From NCBI GenBank assembly GCA_000597885.1, contig CP004371.1:2496501-2560500 (forward strand): a stretch of 64,000 nucleotides of DNA, written 5' to 3'. Shown here in pieces: positions 8,616 to 17,869 of the stretch. Below the pieces are notes generated by a model, which had not been told where the DNA came from, ran no database searches, and saw nothing but the letters and a program-made list of their open reading frames with translations. Every line of letters begins with the position of its first letter. Within the stretch, counting starts at the first letter, position 1. The position numbers were made by a program, and so were the translations under genes. Source of the DNA: Flammeovirgaceae bacterium 311 (lineage in GTDB: Bacteria > Bacteroidota > Bacteroidia > Cytophagales > Cyclobacteriaceae).

Positions 8616-11051
8616 ATGCAAAAGCTCCTGCTGGCCCTGATGGGCTTTTTTGCTTTTACTTCCGCTTTTGCGCAGCCCTCCCCTGCCGCAAGTATAGTCA
8701 CCGGTACCATACAGGGTACTGTGGTTGACGCTGCCGAGCAAACTACCCTGGCCTATGCTACCGTGGCGGTAATGGAAAACGGAAGTAGCCAGCCACTAAA
8801 AACCGCCTTCACCGACCTGAAAGGGTCTTTTACACTTACAGTGGTGCCCTACAAAGCGTATACACTCATCATTACCTATGTAGGTTATCAAACCAGAACA
8901 ATAGAACTTCCCCTTATTACTGCGAATCCACTCTCCCTGGGGCAGATTGGAATGTCATCCGATGTTAGCTTATTACAGGAGGTAGTGGTGGTGGCCGAAA
9001 GGCTGCTGGTTGAGCAGGATATTGATAAACTGACCTATCATGTGGAAATTGATCCTGAAAGCCACACCCTCTCCGCATTGGAAATGATGCGCAAAGTACC
9101 CCTGCTATCGGTTGATGGTGACGATAACCTGCAGCTGAACGGGAGCGACAGCTACCTGGTGCTCATCAACGGTAAAACCTCTTCCTTATTCGTGCAAAAC
9201 CCGAGTGAGATTTTTAAGAGCATGCCCGCCAGCGCTATCAAAAGCATTGAAGTAATTACCAACCCGCCCGCCCGCTATGATGCAGAAGGAGTAGGAGGCA
9301 TCATCAACATCATCACCTACCGGAAAACCATCAGTGGCTACAACGGCTCTGTCAGTGCCGCCATCAGCAGCCCCAGGGGTTCTACCATGGGCGGCTATCT
9401 CACAGCCAAGGCAGGGAAGTTTGGCTTCTCCGGCCACCTTGTAAACAATATCACCAGCAGCCCTCCTGCGGGCAGGAGTTATCTTAGGGAAGACCACACC
9501 AGGCAAACCCGCCTGGTGCAAACAGGTGAAAGCAACAACCGCAACAGCTCTTTGAACGGAAGCGGCGAGCTTAGCTATGAACTCAATGCACTTAGTGTGT
9601 TTACCGCCAGCTACCGGGCAAACAGCAACAATGGTACACATGATTTTCTACAGCAGGTAGCATTGTTTAACGGCAGCAACAATCTTACTCAGGCCTACCA
9701 GAACACCAGCACCAGCAGGAATAATTCAGGAGGCAACGATCTTGGGCTGGATTTACAGCGCAGCTTCCGAAAGCACCCCGAGCAGCTCCTTACCTTATCC
9801 TATAAAGTAAGCAGTAACGCCAACGCCAGCTCTTCTGATTTTGCGCTGCAGCCCCTGCTCAACTATATCGAACAGCTAAGCCAAACACAAAATAGAAGCA
9901 GCACCCGTGAGCATACCCTGCAGGCAGATTATGTACAGCCAATAAAAAAACAAACGCTTGAGTTGGGTGTAAAGTCTTCCCTTCGTCGCAACGACAGCGA
10001 CTACTTCTACAAAAACCTGCACCAGGAAACAGGAGCATTTGTGCTGGACCCAAGTCAGAGTAATAATTTTGATTACCAGCAGGACATCCATGCTGCCTAT
10101 GCTTCCCTCAGCCTGAAAAAAAACAACTGGGGCCTGCGGACCGGCGCACGCCTGGAAGAAACATGGGTAGATGCCAACTTCCGTTCCTCAGGCACCTTTG
10201 CTACCCAGCACTACCTGAACCTGATCCCCAGCCTGAACCTCTCGCACAAGCTCAAAAACAACAGCACACTAAAACTGTCGTACAACCAGCGGCTGGAGCG
10301 CCCGGGCCTGTACCACCTGAATCCCTATGTAAACCTGACCGACCCACGCAACATCAGCTACGGCAACCCCGGGCTAGATCCGGCCACTAACCACTCATTT
10401 AACCTGGCATACGCTACCTTCATCAAAAGCTCCTCTATCAATGCCGGTTTGTTTCACCATTTTGCCAACAACTCCATTCAGCGCTTTACCAGCCTGGGAG
10501 AAGACACAGTGGCCCGGACTACCTACGCCAACATAGGCAGGAGGCAAGCTTACGGCTTCAGCCTGAGCGGCAGCACCATGCTCTTCAATAAATTAAGCCT
10601 TAGCCTGAACAGCACCACTCAGTACCTCAGGATTACCAGCACATTTCAGGACCGGCTGCAGCACAACACCGGCCTTACACTTAATGCATCGGGTAATGTC
10701 AGCTACCGTTTCAATAAAACATGGCGGGCCAATGGCAATCTTGCTTACAACTCTCCCCAGATATTCCTGCAGGGCAGGTCTGCCGGCTTTGTTTCAAACA
10801 ACCTGTCGGTCCATAAAGATATCCTTAAAAACAACAAAGGGAGTGTAAGTCTTTCGGTACGGAACCCATTCCAAAAGTACCGCCGCTATCAAAACGAGAT
10901 CAGCGATCCAGCTTTTTATCAGTTGCAGGAGTCATTTTCAGTGATCCGCCAGTTTAGCCTGGCATTCAGCTACCGTTTCGGGAAAGTACAAACCAGCAGC
11001 CCCCGCAGAAAGCGAAGCATCCAGGACGACGACTCCAAAGTCACTGAATAG
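8616..11051 (+). CDS. Outer-membrane beta-barrel receptor of the TonB-dependent type (CarboxypepD_reg-like N-terminus)
   Basis: The 811-residue product has a signal peptide (MQKLLLALMGFFAFTSAFAQ). A carboxypeptidase-regulatory-like domain follows (about 33-110, GTVVDAAEQTTLAYATVAV...YVGYQTR), then a plug domain (about 125-235; VDGDDNLQLNGSDSYLVLING, IEVITNPPARYDAEGVGGIINI). The rest is a long barrel (about 240-790) rich in alternating polar and aromatic beta strands, as in the Bacteroidota 'outer membrane beta-barrel family'. Such proteins sit in the outer membrane. Many import ligands with TonB-ExbBD energy, but this subfamily's substrates are mostly unknown, and no SusD-like partner is adjacent. 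The C-terminus ends in a short charged tail (RRKRSIQDDD) after the last strand. Confidence 0.88.
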   Translation: MQKLLLALMGFFAFTSAFAQPSPAASIVTGTIQGTVVDAAEQTTLAYATVAVMENGSSQPLKTAFTDLKGSFTLTVVPYKAYTLIITYVGYQTRTIELPLITANPLSLGQIGMSSDVSLLQEVVVVAERLLVEQDIDKLTYHVEIDPESHTLSALEMMRKVPLLSVDGDDNLQLNGSDSYLVLINGKTSSLFVQNPSEIFKSMPASAIKSIEVITNPPARYDAEGVGGIINIITYRKTISGYNGSVSAAISSPRGSTMGGYLTAKAGKFGFSGHLVNNITSSPPAGRSYLREDHTRQTRLVQTGESNNRNSSLNGSGELSYELNALSVFTASYRANSNNGTHDFLQQVALFNGSNNLTQAYQNTSTSRNNSGGNDLGLDLQRSFRKHPEQLLTLSYKVSSNANASSSDFALQPLLNYIEQLSQTQNRSSTREHTLQADYVQPIKKQTLELGVKSSLRRNDSDYFYKNLHQETGAFVLDPSQSNNFDYQQDIHAAYASLSLKKNNWGLRTGARLEETWVDANFRSSGTFATQHYLNLIPSLNLSHKLKNNSTLKLSYNQRLERPGLYHLNPYVNLTDPRNISYGNPGLDPATNHSFNLAYATFIKSSSINAGLFHHFANNSIQRFTSLGEDTVARTTYANIGRRQAYGFSLSGSTMLFNKLSLSLNSTTQYLRITSTFQDRLQHNTGLTLNASGNVSYRFNKTWRANGNLAYNSPQIFLQGRSAGFVSNNLSVHKDILKNNKGSVSLSVRNPFQKYRRYQNEISDPAFYQLQESFSVIRQFSLAFSYRFGKVQTSSPRRKRSIQDDDSKVTE

Positions 11052-11565
11052 CAGCGGAAGAAGTTACCCAAATCATCTATCTAGATTTGCTGCAGCAGAA
11101 GTCCCTGTGGTGTAGAAAGCCCACCGCAACCAGGAAAAGATCAGGAACAGCTGATCGACATAATATTTTTTTCAGGGGCAGGATACCTCCTCTTTTTTTT
11201 GCTGATATCCAAGCCTCCAGAAATCACCACAAATCAAAGCTTGTCAGCTACCAGTCCTTTTCCTGTATTTATAGTAGCCTTTTACCGCTATCGCTCTATC
11301 ACACTCACTCCGGGTTTCTTTATTTATTACAAAAAGTCATTTATGTAAGGCTTTAGCGCTTTATGTAAAAAATTAGCCCCCAATTTCCTGATATCTTGCA
11401 GCGTATTTCAATGCTTAACAGGCTTATAGCTACAAAGAGCCCTTTCAGCTCCAATAATTGTGTAACAAATCATCTTACATAATCCCGTAGCAAAAGAAAA
11501 GGTCCATTATTAAAAAAACATTAAAAACACAATTTATCCCAAATACCTAATCTCTGATTAATACA
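11052..11565. other. Non-coding region with ATGTAAG-type motifs upstream of the SH3 barrel gene
   Basis: No gene is credible here; an 89-codon open frame at 11087-11356 looks random. The octamer TTATGTAA occurs at 11341 and again at 11361, exactly 20 bp apart on the same strand. The reverse-complement heptamer CTTACAT is at 11474-11480. The region close to the start (11500-11560) is AT-rich, as expected for a Bacteroidota promoter and leader. Confidence 0.45.
11341..11370 (+). promoter_or_regulatory. Direct repeat TTATGTAA with 20-bp period, possible regulator site
   Basis: TTATGTAAGG (11341-11350) and TTATGTAAAA (11361-11370) are in tandem, about two helical turns apart, some 200 bp upstream of the SH3 barrel gene. 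This geometry resembles sites for LytTR-type or OmpR-type response regulators that bind one face of DNA. No such regulator is encoded in the window, so the assignment is a hypothesis. Confidence 0.3.
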
Positions 11566-12381
11566 ATGAGAAAACTGTTACTCACCCTGATACTGCTTGC
11601 CTTCAGCACTGTTATGTTTGCCCAAACCCTGCGCAACGGATCAGACAAAGGCTTAAACCTGCGGAGCGAACCCAGCACAAACGCCAGCGTTCTTACCTCT
11701 ATTCCGCCAAATGCTAAAGTAACTGTTGTGGATACCAGCAACAGCGAATGGACCAAAGTGAAATATGATGGTAAAACCGGCTATGTTGCTTCTAAATACC
11801 TAAGCGAAGAAAACAACCCAAACCGCAGCAACAACAATAGCAACAACAATAATAATAGTAGCGCCAAAAATAACAACAGCAGCTCTTCCTCCAAAAGCAG
11901 CAGCTCCAACAGCAATGGTGTGGATTACAACACCGGCATTGGGGTACGCCTTGGCAACTGGGAAAGCGGCTTAACCGTTAAGCACTTCTTTAAAGGCAAT
12001 GCTGCCATCGAAGGCATCATCAGCAGTGGCTGGCTGCACCGTGGCACCCGCATTACCGGACTTTACGAAGTGCAGAAACCCCTGGGAGGTAACGGCTTCT
12101 ACTGGTTCTGGGGCGTTGGTGCTCACGTAGGCTTCTACAATGAGCGCTACTGGAACTACAACAACGACTGCAAAGATGGCCGCTACTGGCACAAGGGCCA
12201 GTGGTACCCCTGCGATGGCGGAACCAGAACAACCCTGGGAATTGATGGCATCATAGGCCTTGAATACAAATTTCCACAGGCTCCTTTTACCCTGGGCATT
12301 GACTTCAAACCTTCTATCGACCTGCTGGGATGGGGCCGCCACTACGGCGACGGCGCATTTACCACCCGCTATGTATTCTAA
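11566..12381 (+). CDS. Secreted SH3-domain protein with C-terminal outer-membrane barrel-like domain
   Basis: The 271-residue product has a signal peptide (about 1-20, ending MFAQ). A bacterial SH3 domain follows (about 22-80; GLNLRSEPSTNASVLTSIP...WTKVKYDGKTGYVASKYL). Next comes an Asn/Ser/Lys low-complexity linker (about 83-118), then a domain (about 119-271) of aromatic, alternating beta strands ending in TRYVF, the aromatic C-terminus typical of outer-membrane barrels. SH3b domains often bind peptidoglycan, so the protein may tether the outer membrane to the wall (inference). The C-terminal domain is clearly paralogous to the next gene. It is followed by a strong terminator and so is probably monocistronic. 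Confidence 0.8.
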   Translation: MRKLLLTLILLAFSTVMFAQTLRNGSDKGLNLRSEPSTNASVLTSIPPNAKVTVVDTSNSEWTKVKYDGKTGYVASKYLSEENNPNRSNNNSNNNNNSSAKNNNSSSSSKSSSSNSNGVDYNTGIGVRLGNWESGLTVKHFFKGNAAIEGIISSGWLHRGTRITGLYEVQKPLGGNGFYWFWGVGAHVGFYNERYWNYNNDCKDGRYWHKGQWYPCDGGTRTTLGIDGIIGLEYKFPQAPFTLGIDFKPSIDLLGWGRHYGDGAFTTRYVF

Positions 12382-12402
12382 AACCTGCACCTGATGCTTA
12401 AA

Positions 12403-12436
12403 AAGGGTTTGCCTGGATAAGGCAAACCCTTTTTTA
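12403..12436 (+). terminator. Rho-independent terminator after the SH3 barrel gene
   Basis: An 11-bp perfect stem AAGGGTTTGCC/GGCAAACCCTT with loop TGGATAA is followed by TTTTT. Confidence 0.92.
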
Positions 12437-12881
12437 CTTAAAGCTTTACTTTAAGGTATGTATGATACCCTGCCCCCCGGGAGGGCAAAAAGAGCCACAG
12501 GGGAAAAATACAGAGTTTATGGCAGCAGTTAGCATGCCGACAGGCATAGCATTGCCTGTTTAGCTCCTGATTGTATCCCCAAAGTACAATTCCTGCATCA
12601 GCATCTGTCTCTTATGGCTCAAACATAATATATGTAAGAGATTGTCCTATTGAGGAAAATAAAACCGCTGCAATTATTCAAATTTTGTAGGGTCGCCCAT
12701 CAGAAGCTGCTAAACAATATAAAAGCCGGCCTGACAGAAGCGCTGCTAAGCTAGTATAACAGAGACAGCCTCTCCGGAACACAAGCTTAGCCCTGATCAA
12801 AAACCCTGACCATATATCAGAGCGCATCAGGAAAGAATATCAAAAACTACTGACAACCTATTCAAACCTTTGATTATGCAC
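12437..12881. other. Non-coding region between the two barrel paralogues
   Basis: No gene is visible in this ~440-bp stretch. It contains one ATGTAAG heptamer at 12632-12638 preceded by CTCTTA (12609-12614), giving a loose 6-bp inverted repeat with TAAGAG. It presumably carries the promoter and leader of the second barrel gene. Confidence 0.4.
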
Positions 12882-13637
12882 ATGAAAAAGCTTACGCTAA
12901 CCCTCTCCTCCCTGGCGCTGAGCACCGTTCTGTTTGCCCAGTCTTACCAGCAGATAGCTGAAAATAACCTACACCACAACGAAGCATATAGTGCCGGCTC
13001 TACGAACGCAGTTCAGCAGCAATGGGAAAACAGCTGTTCTGATAGCCAGACCGTTTATGCTTCTTCGGCAACTGTTAATAAAGGCTATTCAGAAGACTGC
13101 AGCACCAGCAGTGCTCCTGATAGAAATCCACCAAAAAGACACTCTGTGCCAAACAAGGCTTATTCGGTTAAAGGCGGTGTGTCATATATCACCAGCTTAG
13201 GTTTACGCCTGGGTACCGATGAAAGCGGCTTAACGGTTAAACACTTCATCAACAGCAATTCAGCCTTCGAGGGTATTTTAAGCACCGGCTGGCGCTACCG
13301 CGGTGCCCGGGTCACAGGCCTTTATGAAGTACAGCGCCCGATCGGTACTGATGGTCTTTACTGGATGTGGGGTGTTGGCGCACATGCCGGACTTTATACC
13401 AAGCGCCCCTGGAACAGCAAAGACTGCAATGACGATCGCTATGAACTGAATGGCGAACTCTACAATTGCGACGGCAGCAAAGTAACAGCTGGTGTTGATG
13501 CACTGCTGGGTTTAGAATATCATTTCAGCGACGCCCCCTTCACGGTAGGCGTAGACCTGAAACCGTCTGTAGACCTGCTGGGCTGGGGCAACCGTCAATG
13601 GGGCGATGCCGCCTTTACAATCCGTTACGTTTTTTAA
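12882..13637 (+). CDS. Secreted outer-membrane barrel-like protein, paralogue of the upstream SH3 protein
   Basis: The product is about 251 residues from the ATG at 12882, which gives a clean signal peptide (MKKLTLTLSSLALSTVLFAQ). A TTG at 12870 and an ATG at 12876 are in frame but would put extra residues before the signal. Residues ~21-95 are a Ser/Asn/Gln-rich segment without an SH3 domain. From GLRLGTDESGLTVKHFINSNSAFEGIL to the end (FTIRYVF) it matches the C-terminal domain of the gene at 11566 closely (shared GLYEVQ+P+G.+G.YW.WGVGAH.G). The two genes are therefore a duplicated pair that kept the barrel and differ in the N-terminal region. Function is unknown; the location is probably the outer membrane. 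Confidence 0.78.
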   Translation: MKKLTLTLSSLALSTVLFAQSYQQIAENNLHHNEAYSAGSTNAVQQQWENSCSDSQTVYASSATVNKGYSEDCSTSSAPDRNPPKRHSVPNKAYSVKGGVSYITSLGLRLGTDESGLTVKHFINSNSAFEGILSTGWRYRGARVTGLYEVQRPIGTDGLYWMWGVGAHAGLYTKRPWNSKDCNDDRYELNGELYNCDGSKVTAGVDALLGLEYHFSDAPFTVGVDLKPSVDLLGWGNRQWGDAAFTIRYVF

Positions 13638-13661
13638 ACAGATCACCATCATCATATTACA

Positions 13662-13692
13662 AAAGGTTTTGCTGCAGGGCAAAACCTTTCTG
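13662..13692 (+). terminator. Terminator after the second barrel gene
   Basis: An 11-bp perfect stem AAAGGTTTTGC/GCAAAACCTTT with a 6-base loop is followed by CTGCTTTT. It lies between convergent genes, and the A-rich left side could serve the minus-strand gene too. Confidence 0.75.
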
Positions 13693-13728
13693 CTTTTCCG
13701 GGCATGCTGTCCTGTAAAAATCTTTTCT

Positions 13729-14091
13729 TTATTCTTCAATAAAGCTCTTCCTGATCAGGGCCAGCTGCATACGCGATACTTCCGGATGCATAGGGTTGGC
13801 ATTGATCAGCACCAGGCACCAGGCAAGCGGCGATAGTTTCCAGTCTTTTACAACGCCTGTTTCCTCGCAGCGGTAAACAGGCTTAAAATGCTCTGCCAGC
13901 TCCAGGTGCTGGCTGCGGCAAACATCCATTGCCCGCCGGAGGGCTTCCTCCAGCTCGGCCAGACCGGGCTGATCCAGGAGTTGCTGCAGTTCACTGGCGT
14001 AATAGCGCAGTTTGCTCTCCTGCAGGCTATGCAGAAAAGATTCGAAATGTTGATTGTTGTATTGTTGTTCAGCTTCAATGTGTACCAGCAT
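13729..14091 (-). CDS. Small protein coupled to CbpA-type DnaJ (possible CbpM-like modulator)
   Basis: The 120-residue, mostly helical soluble protein has no signal peptide. Its ATG lies inside the 3' end of the DnaJ gene (17-bp overlap), so the two are almost certainly translationally coupled. In many bacteria the gene in this position after cbpA encodes CbpM, which binds the J-domain and inhibits CbpA. This protein has the right size and position. However, I cannot identify the MerR-like helix-turn-helix expected of CbpM, and the C-terminal part ([28 protein letters not shown]) is unfamiliar. The functional call is from context only. Confidence 0.55.
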   Translation of the reverse strand: MLVHIEAEQQYNNQHFESFLHSLQESKLRYYASELQQLLDQPGLAELEEALRRAMDVCRSQHLELAEHFKPVYRCEETGVVKDWKLSPLAWCLVLINANPMHPEVSRMQLALIRKSFIEE

Positions 14092-15037
14092 ACTTCTGCT
14101 CTTTAAGGCGCCTTAGCTCTTCAAAAATTTGTTTCTCTTCGTTGCTGAGCTGGCTGGGCAGCTCCACCTGTACACGCACATACAAATCTCCAAACTGGCC
14201 GGGCTGGTTGTACCTGGGCATGCCTTTCTCGCGCAGCCGCAACACCTTGCCATTTTGTGTAAGCGCCGGTATCTGCATGTTTACCGGTCCGGACATTGTA
14301 TTAACCGTTATTTTACCTCCTAACAGCGCCGTATAAAGATCTACAGGCAAATCTGTATGGAGGTCATCACCCCTGCGCTCAAACTGCGGATGCGGGGCTA
14401 CGTGGATGGTCAGGAACAGGTCTCCCGCCTGCCCTCCGTTTACACCCGGGGCTCCTTTTCCCTTTAGTTTAAGGGTTTGCTTATCTTCAATCCCTGGTTT
14501 TAGTTTAATACGCATTTGCTCACCATGCACGCTCATAACATGCGTGGTACCATCGTAAGCTTCCTGAAAGCTGATTGCCATTTCACTTTGCAGATCCTGC
14601 CCCTTAAAGGCTGCAGACTGCCTGCTGCCGGCACCTTCGAAACCGCCGCCAAAAAAATTCTGGAAAAAATCAGAAAAACCACCTCTCCCGCCGCTTTTCG
14701 TACCGCCGCCAAAGGCATCGCCAAAATCGTAGGACTGGTAGGTGCGGCCTGCCTGCTGCCTGCGGGCATACTCCGACCAGTTAAAACCACCGGCACCGCC
14801 CGTTTGCTGGTAGCGGTTCCAGTTAGAACCCAGCTCATCGTACTGCCTGCGCTTTTCCGGATCACTAAGTACATTGTTTGCCTCACTAATCTCCTTAAAC
14901 TTCTCTTCAGCAGTTTTATCTCCCTTATTCTTATCAGGATGGTATTTTACTGCCAGCTTCCGGTAAGCTTTTTTTATTTCGTCCTGAGAAGCTGCTTTGC
15001 TTACTCCCAGTATTTTATAGTAGTCTTTATAATCCAT
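14075..15037 (-). CDS. cbpA: CbpA-type J-domain co-chaperone (class II DnaJ)
   Basis: The 320-residue product has a canonical J-domain at residues 4-70 with the HPD motif at 33-35, which stimulates DnaK ATPase. A Gly/Phe/Ser-rich linker follows (about 75-135). The two C-terminal substrate-binding beta domains (about 140-310; [51 protein letters not shown]) complete it. The CXXCXGXG zinc-finger repeats of DnaJ proper are absent, which makes it a class II protein like CbpA. It acts in the cytoplasm with DnaK on unfolded substrates. It forms an operon with the overlapping downstream small gene. Confidence 0.92.
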   Translation of the reverse strand: MDYKDYYKILGVSKAASQDEIKKAYRKLAVKYHPDKNKGDKTAEEKFKEISEANNVLSDPEKRRQYDELGSNWNRYQQTGGAGGFNWSEYARRQQAGRTYQSYDFGDAFGGGTKSGGRGGFSDFFQNFFGGGFEGAGSRQSAAFKGQDLQSEMAISFQEAYDGTTHVMSVHGEQMRIKLKPGIEDKQTLKLKGKGAPGVNGGQAGDLFLTIHVAPHPQFERRGDDLHTDLPVDLYTALLGGKITVNTMSGPVNMQIPALTQNGKVLRLREKGMPRYNQPGQFGDLYVRVQVELPSQLSNEEKQIFEELRRLKEQKYAGTH

Positions 15038-15408
15038 GTGAGCGATTACAGCTTTTCTTTTTTCTTAATTAACGATTTTTAAGCAGCCTCTGTCTTGGCC
15101 GGATATAAAATAAAATACAATAACTGAATTTTAGTTTTAAAGCCCTGGGAAATAAGCGCTTCCCCTGCAAATCAATCAGCCCCTCCCCGAATAATTTGGC
15201 TACCCCGGCTCAATATTCAGAATAATTTAACAGAAGTAGCTGCAAAAACAGAACATTGTTAAGCTATTTTTCCTATTATGCTTTTTGTAAACAGCAGTGC
15301 TTTCAATAAAAGTAAAATTGCCTGCTGATTTTGGAGTGGTTCGGCTCCCGGAATGTTTTTAAACATGAGCCGCACCAAGATTATTTTTTAAAAATATTTA
15401 ACTCAGGT
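15038..15408. other. Divergent promoter region between DnaJ and symporter genes
   Basis: About 370 bp without a gene separates the divergently transcribed cbpA and the symporter small-subunit gene. It is AT-rich and should contain both promoters. I could not identify convincing -33/-7 pairs by eye. An in-frame TTG at 15331 could extend the symporter small subunit, but the extension has no conserved character. Confidence 0.4.
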
Positions 15409-15741
15409 ATGCAAAAACGAAATTTAGAAGACTACTGGCGCAGGAACATCCGCTATGTACTGGGCTTACTGGCCGTTTGGTTTGTAGTATCTTATGGGTG
15501 TGGCATTCTGTTTGTCGATGAGCTGAACCAGCTGCGCATGGGTGGCTTTAAACTTGGTTTCTGGTTTGCGCAGCAGGGGGCTATTTATGTTTTTGTTGTC
15601 ATTATTTTTGTGTATGTGTGGCTGATGAACCGGCTCGATAAAAAGTTTGATGTAAACGAAGAAGAAGCACCTGTAACACGCAGTACTACTTTCAGGGATC
15701 GCTTCCGCCGCCAGAAACCAAACCCTACCTTACCAAAGTAA
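15409..15741 (+). CDS. Small subunit of sodium/solute symporter (DUF4212 family)
   Basis: About 110 residues from the ATG at 15409 (MQKRNLEDYWRRNIRY), the usual family start; an upstream TTG would add 26 unconserved residues. Two transmembrane helices are visible (about 14-34 and 54-76), connected by a short loop with the GFKLGFWFAQQG motif typical of DUF4212. The tail is charged and cytoplasmic. Proteins of this family are encoded directly before a large SSS-type symporter subunit, as here with a 7-bp gap, and are needed with it for transport. Substrate class is probably short monocarboxylates such as acetate, by analogy. Confidence 0.9.
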   Translation: MQKRNLEDYWRRNIRYVLGLLAVWFVVSYGCGILFVDELNQLRMGGFKLGFWFAQQGAIYVFVVIIFVYVWLMNRLDKKFDVNEEEAPVTRSTTFRDRFRRQKPNPTLPK

Positions 15742-15748
15742 AAACTCC

Positions 15749-17458
15749 ATGGACGTTCAAAGCTGGACCTACCTGCTCGTAGGAATTACCTTCGCCCTCT
15801 ACATAGGCATTGCCATCTGGTCGCGCGCCGGATCTACCAAAGAGTTTTATGTGGCTGGCGGCGGGGTATCTCCCCTGGCCAATGGCATGGCCACTGCCGC
15901 CGACTGGATGAGCGCCGCCTCCTTTATTTCTATGGCCGGCCTTATTTCTTTTATGGGTTACGATGGGGCTGTATACCTCATGGGGTGGACGGGCGGCTAC
16001 GTGCTGCTGGCCCTGCTGCTGGCCCCTTACCTGCGTAAATTTGGCAAGTTTACCGTGCCCGATTTTGTTGGCGACCGCTACTACTCCCAGACTGCCCGCC
16101 AGGTAGCTGTTATATGCGCCCTGTTTGTGAGCTTTACTTATGTAGCCGGCCAGATGCGGGGCGTGGGCGTGGTATTTGCACGCTTTCTGGAGCTGGAGGT
16201 AGAATGGGGCGTTGCCTTAGGCATGCTCATAGTATTTTTTTATGCTACCCTGGGCGGCATGAAGGGCATTACCTACACTCAGGTGGCCCAGTACTGCGTG
16301 CTGATCTTTGCCTTTATGGTACCAGCCATTTATATCTCTATTATGATGACGGACAACGCCATTCCGCAGCTGGGTTTTGGCGGTACCCTTAGCGATGGCA
16401 CCTACCTGCTCGACAGGCTGGATGGCCTGCACCAGGAGCTTGGGTTCGCAGCTTATACCGAGGGGTCAAAGGCTACGATTGATGTTTTCTTTATTACAGC
16501 CGCCCTTATGGTGGGCACTGCCGGCCTGCCGCACGTAATTGTGCGTTTCTTTACCGTACCAAAGGTAAAAGATGCACGCCTGTCGGCAGGTTATGCCCTG
16601 ATCTTTATCGCCATACTCTACACCACTGCACCTGCCATTGGCGCTTTTGCACGCACCAATCTTATTAACACAGTGAATAATAATGAGTATGCATCCATGC
16701 CGGAGTGGTTTAACAAATGGGAAAAGACCGGCCTGCTGAAATTTGAAGATAAAAACAACGACGGCAGGATACAGTATGTAGCAGATGCCGGCCGCAACGA
16801 GCTTACTACTTTCGATAAAGACATCATCGTGCTGGCCAACCCCGAAATTGCACAGCTGCCAAACTGGGTGGTGGGGCTGGTAGCTGCCGGTGGCCTGGCA
16901 GCGGCGCTTTCTACTGCTGCCGGCTTGCTGCTGGTTATCTCTGCCTCGGTTAGCCACGACTTTATCAAGAAAATGGTAAACCCTGATATCAGTGAAAAGG
17001 GTGAGCTCTGGGCAGCTCGTGGCTCTGCTGCTGTTGCCGTGATCATAGCAGGCTATTTTGGCATTAACCCTCCCGGCTTTGTTGCCGAGGTTGTTGCCTT
17101 TGCCTTTGGTCTGGCGGCATCAAGCTTTTTCCCTGCCATTATCATGGGTATTTTCAGCAAGCGCATGAACAAGCAGGGAGCAATTGCCGGCATGCTTACC
17201 GGCTTACTTTTTACCCTGGGTTATATTGTATACTTTAAATTTGGCACTGTGCTGTTTGGCCTTAGCCCGGCAGCAGTAGCACCAGCCCGCTGGTGGTTTG
17301 GCATCTCTCCGGAGGGAATTGGCACCCTTGGCATGTTCATTAATTTTGTGGTATCTTTTGTGGTCATGAAGCTAAGCCCGCCGCCACCGCCGCATATTCA
17401 GGAACTGGTAGAAGATATTCGCTACCCAAGAGGCGCAGGCGCTGCCACTGATCACTAA
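15749..17458 (+). CDS. Sodium:solute symporter large subunit (ActP-like, VC_2705-type)
   Basis: The 569-residue polytopic membrane protein belongs to the sodium:solute symporter family, with about 13 predicted helices. Family landmarks are EFYVAGGGVSPLANGMATAADWMSAASFISMAGLI near the N-terminus, YVAGQMRGVGVVFARF, FFATLGGMKGITYTQVAQY and GLPHVIVRFFTVPKVKDAR. The insertion around residues 310-375, containing an EF-hand-like acidic stretch DKNNDGRIQYVADAGRN, is characteristic of the subgroup that pairs with DUF4212 proteins. It lies 7 bp after the small subunit and is co-transcribed with it. The likely substrate is acetate or another small organic acid; this is inference from ActP relatives. Confidence 0.9.
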   Translation: MDVQSWTYLLVGITFALYIGIAIWSRAGSTKEFYVAGGGVSPLANGMATAADWMSAASFISMAGLISFMGYDGAVYLMGWTGGYVLLALLLAPYLRKFGKFTVPDFVGDRYYSQTARQVAVICALFVSFTYVAGQMRGVGVVFARFLELEVEWGVALGMLIVFFYATLGGMKGITYTQVAQYCVLIFAFMVPAIYISIMMTDNAIPQLGFGGTLSDGTYLLDRLDGLHQELGFAAYTEGSKATIDVFFITAALMVGTAGLPHVIVRFFTVPKVKDARLSAGYALIFIAILYTTAPAIGAFARTNLINTVNNNEYASMPEWFNKWEKTGLLKFEDKNNDGRIQYVADAGRNELTTFDKDIIVLANPEIAQLPNWVVGLVAAGGLAAALSTAAGLLLVISASVSHDFIKKMVNPDISEKGELWAARGSAAVAVIIAGYFGINPPGFVAEVVAFAFGLAASSFFPAIIMGIFSKRMNKQGAIAGMLTGLLFTLGYIVYFKFGTVLFGLSPAAVAPARWWFGISPEGIGTLGMFINFVVSFVVMKLSPPPPPHIQELVEDIRYPRGAGAATDH

Positions 17459-17869
17459 CAATTCATTTTTTAAACTGTCAGAAAAAAGTAAAGACTATAA
17501 GTTTTACAACCAGTCAGGTTTATAGGCATAATCAGGTTGATAAGGCCTGGGAAGGCAGCTTTTAATATTTCAGCTTTGTTTCATTCCTAAAACTTTACAG
17601 GGCCCGGAATGAAACAAAGCTTTAACCTTACACAGGCAATGTATTGACTGATAGTATGAACAGCACGCAGCTGCACCCGTAACAGGCCTGTAAGTCCATC
17701 TCTGGCAAATGCAAGACCGGCAATGGTAAAAGATAGTCCTGGTATATGGCCAAATTTCAGGATAAACATTACTGCCCTGCCCGTTGGTAGTGGCTGGTAA
17801 CAGCACCTAAAGTTCTGAAAAATAGGGTATTTTGAGGCAGCAATTATCCAAAAAGTGCCTGCTGTCCCT
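17459..17869. other. Non-coding region upstream of the propeller histidine kinase
   Basis: About 400 bp without a credible gene. Its main feature is a perfect 16-bp inverted repeat at 17572-17621, described separately. The kinase promoter presumably lies between 17622 and 17860. Confidence 0.45.
17572..17621. repeat. Perfect 16-bp inverted repeat with 18-base spacer
   Basis: AGCTTTGTTTCATTCC (17572-17587) and its exact reverse complement (17606-17621) flank an 18-base spacer. The left arm is T-rich and the right arm A-rich, and no strong T-run follows. It may be the transcript end of the symporter operon, an operator, or the trace of a small mobile sequence. Confidence 0.6.

Noticed and set aside
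11087-11356. 89-codon plus-strand open frame
   Set aside because: Low-quality random-looking sequence in non-coding DNA; contains one of the direct-repeat motifs.
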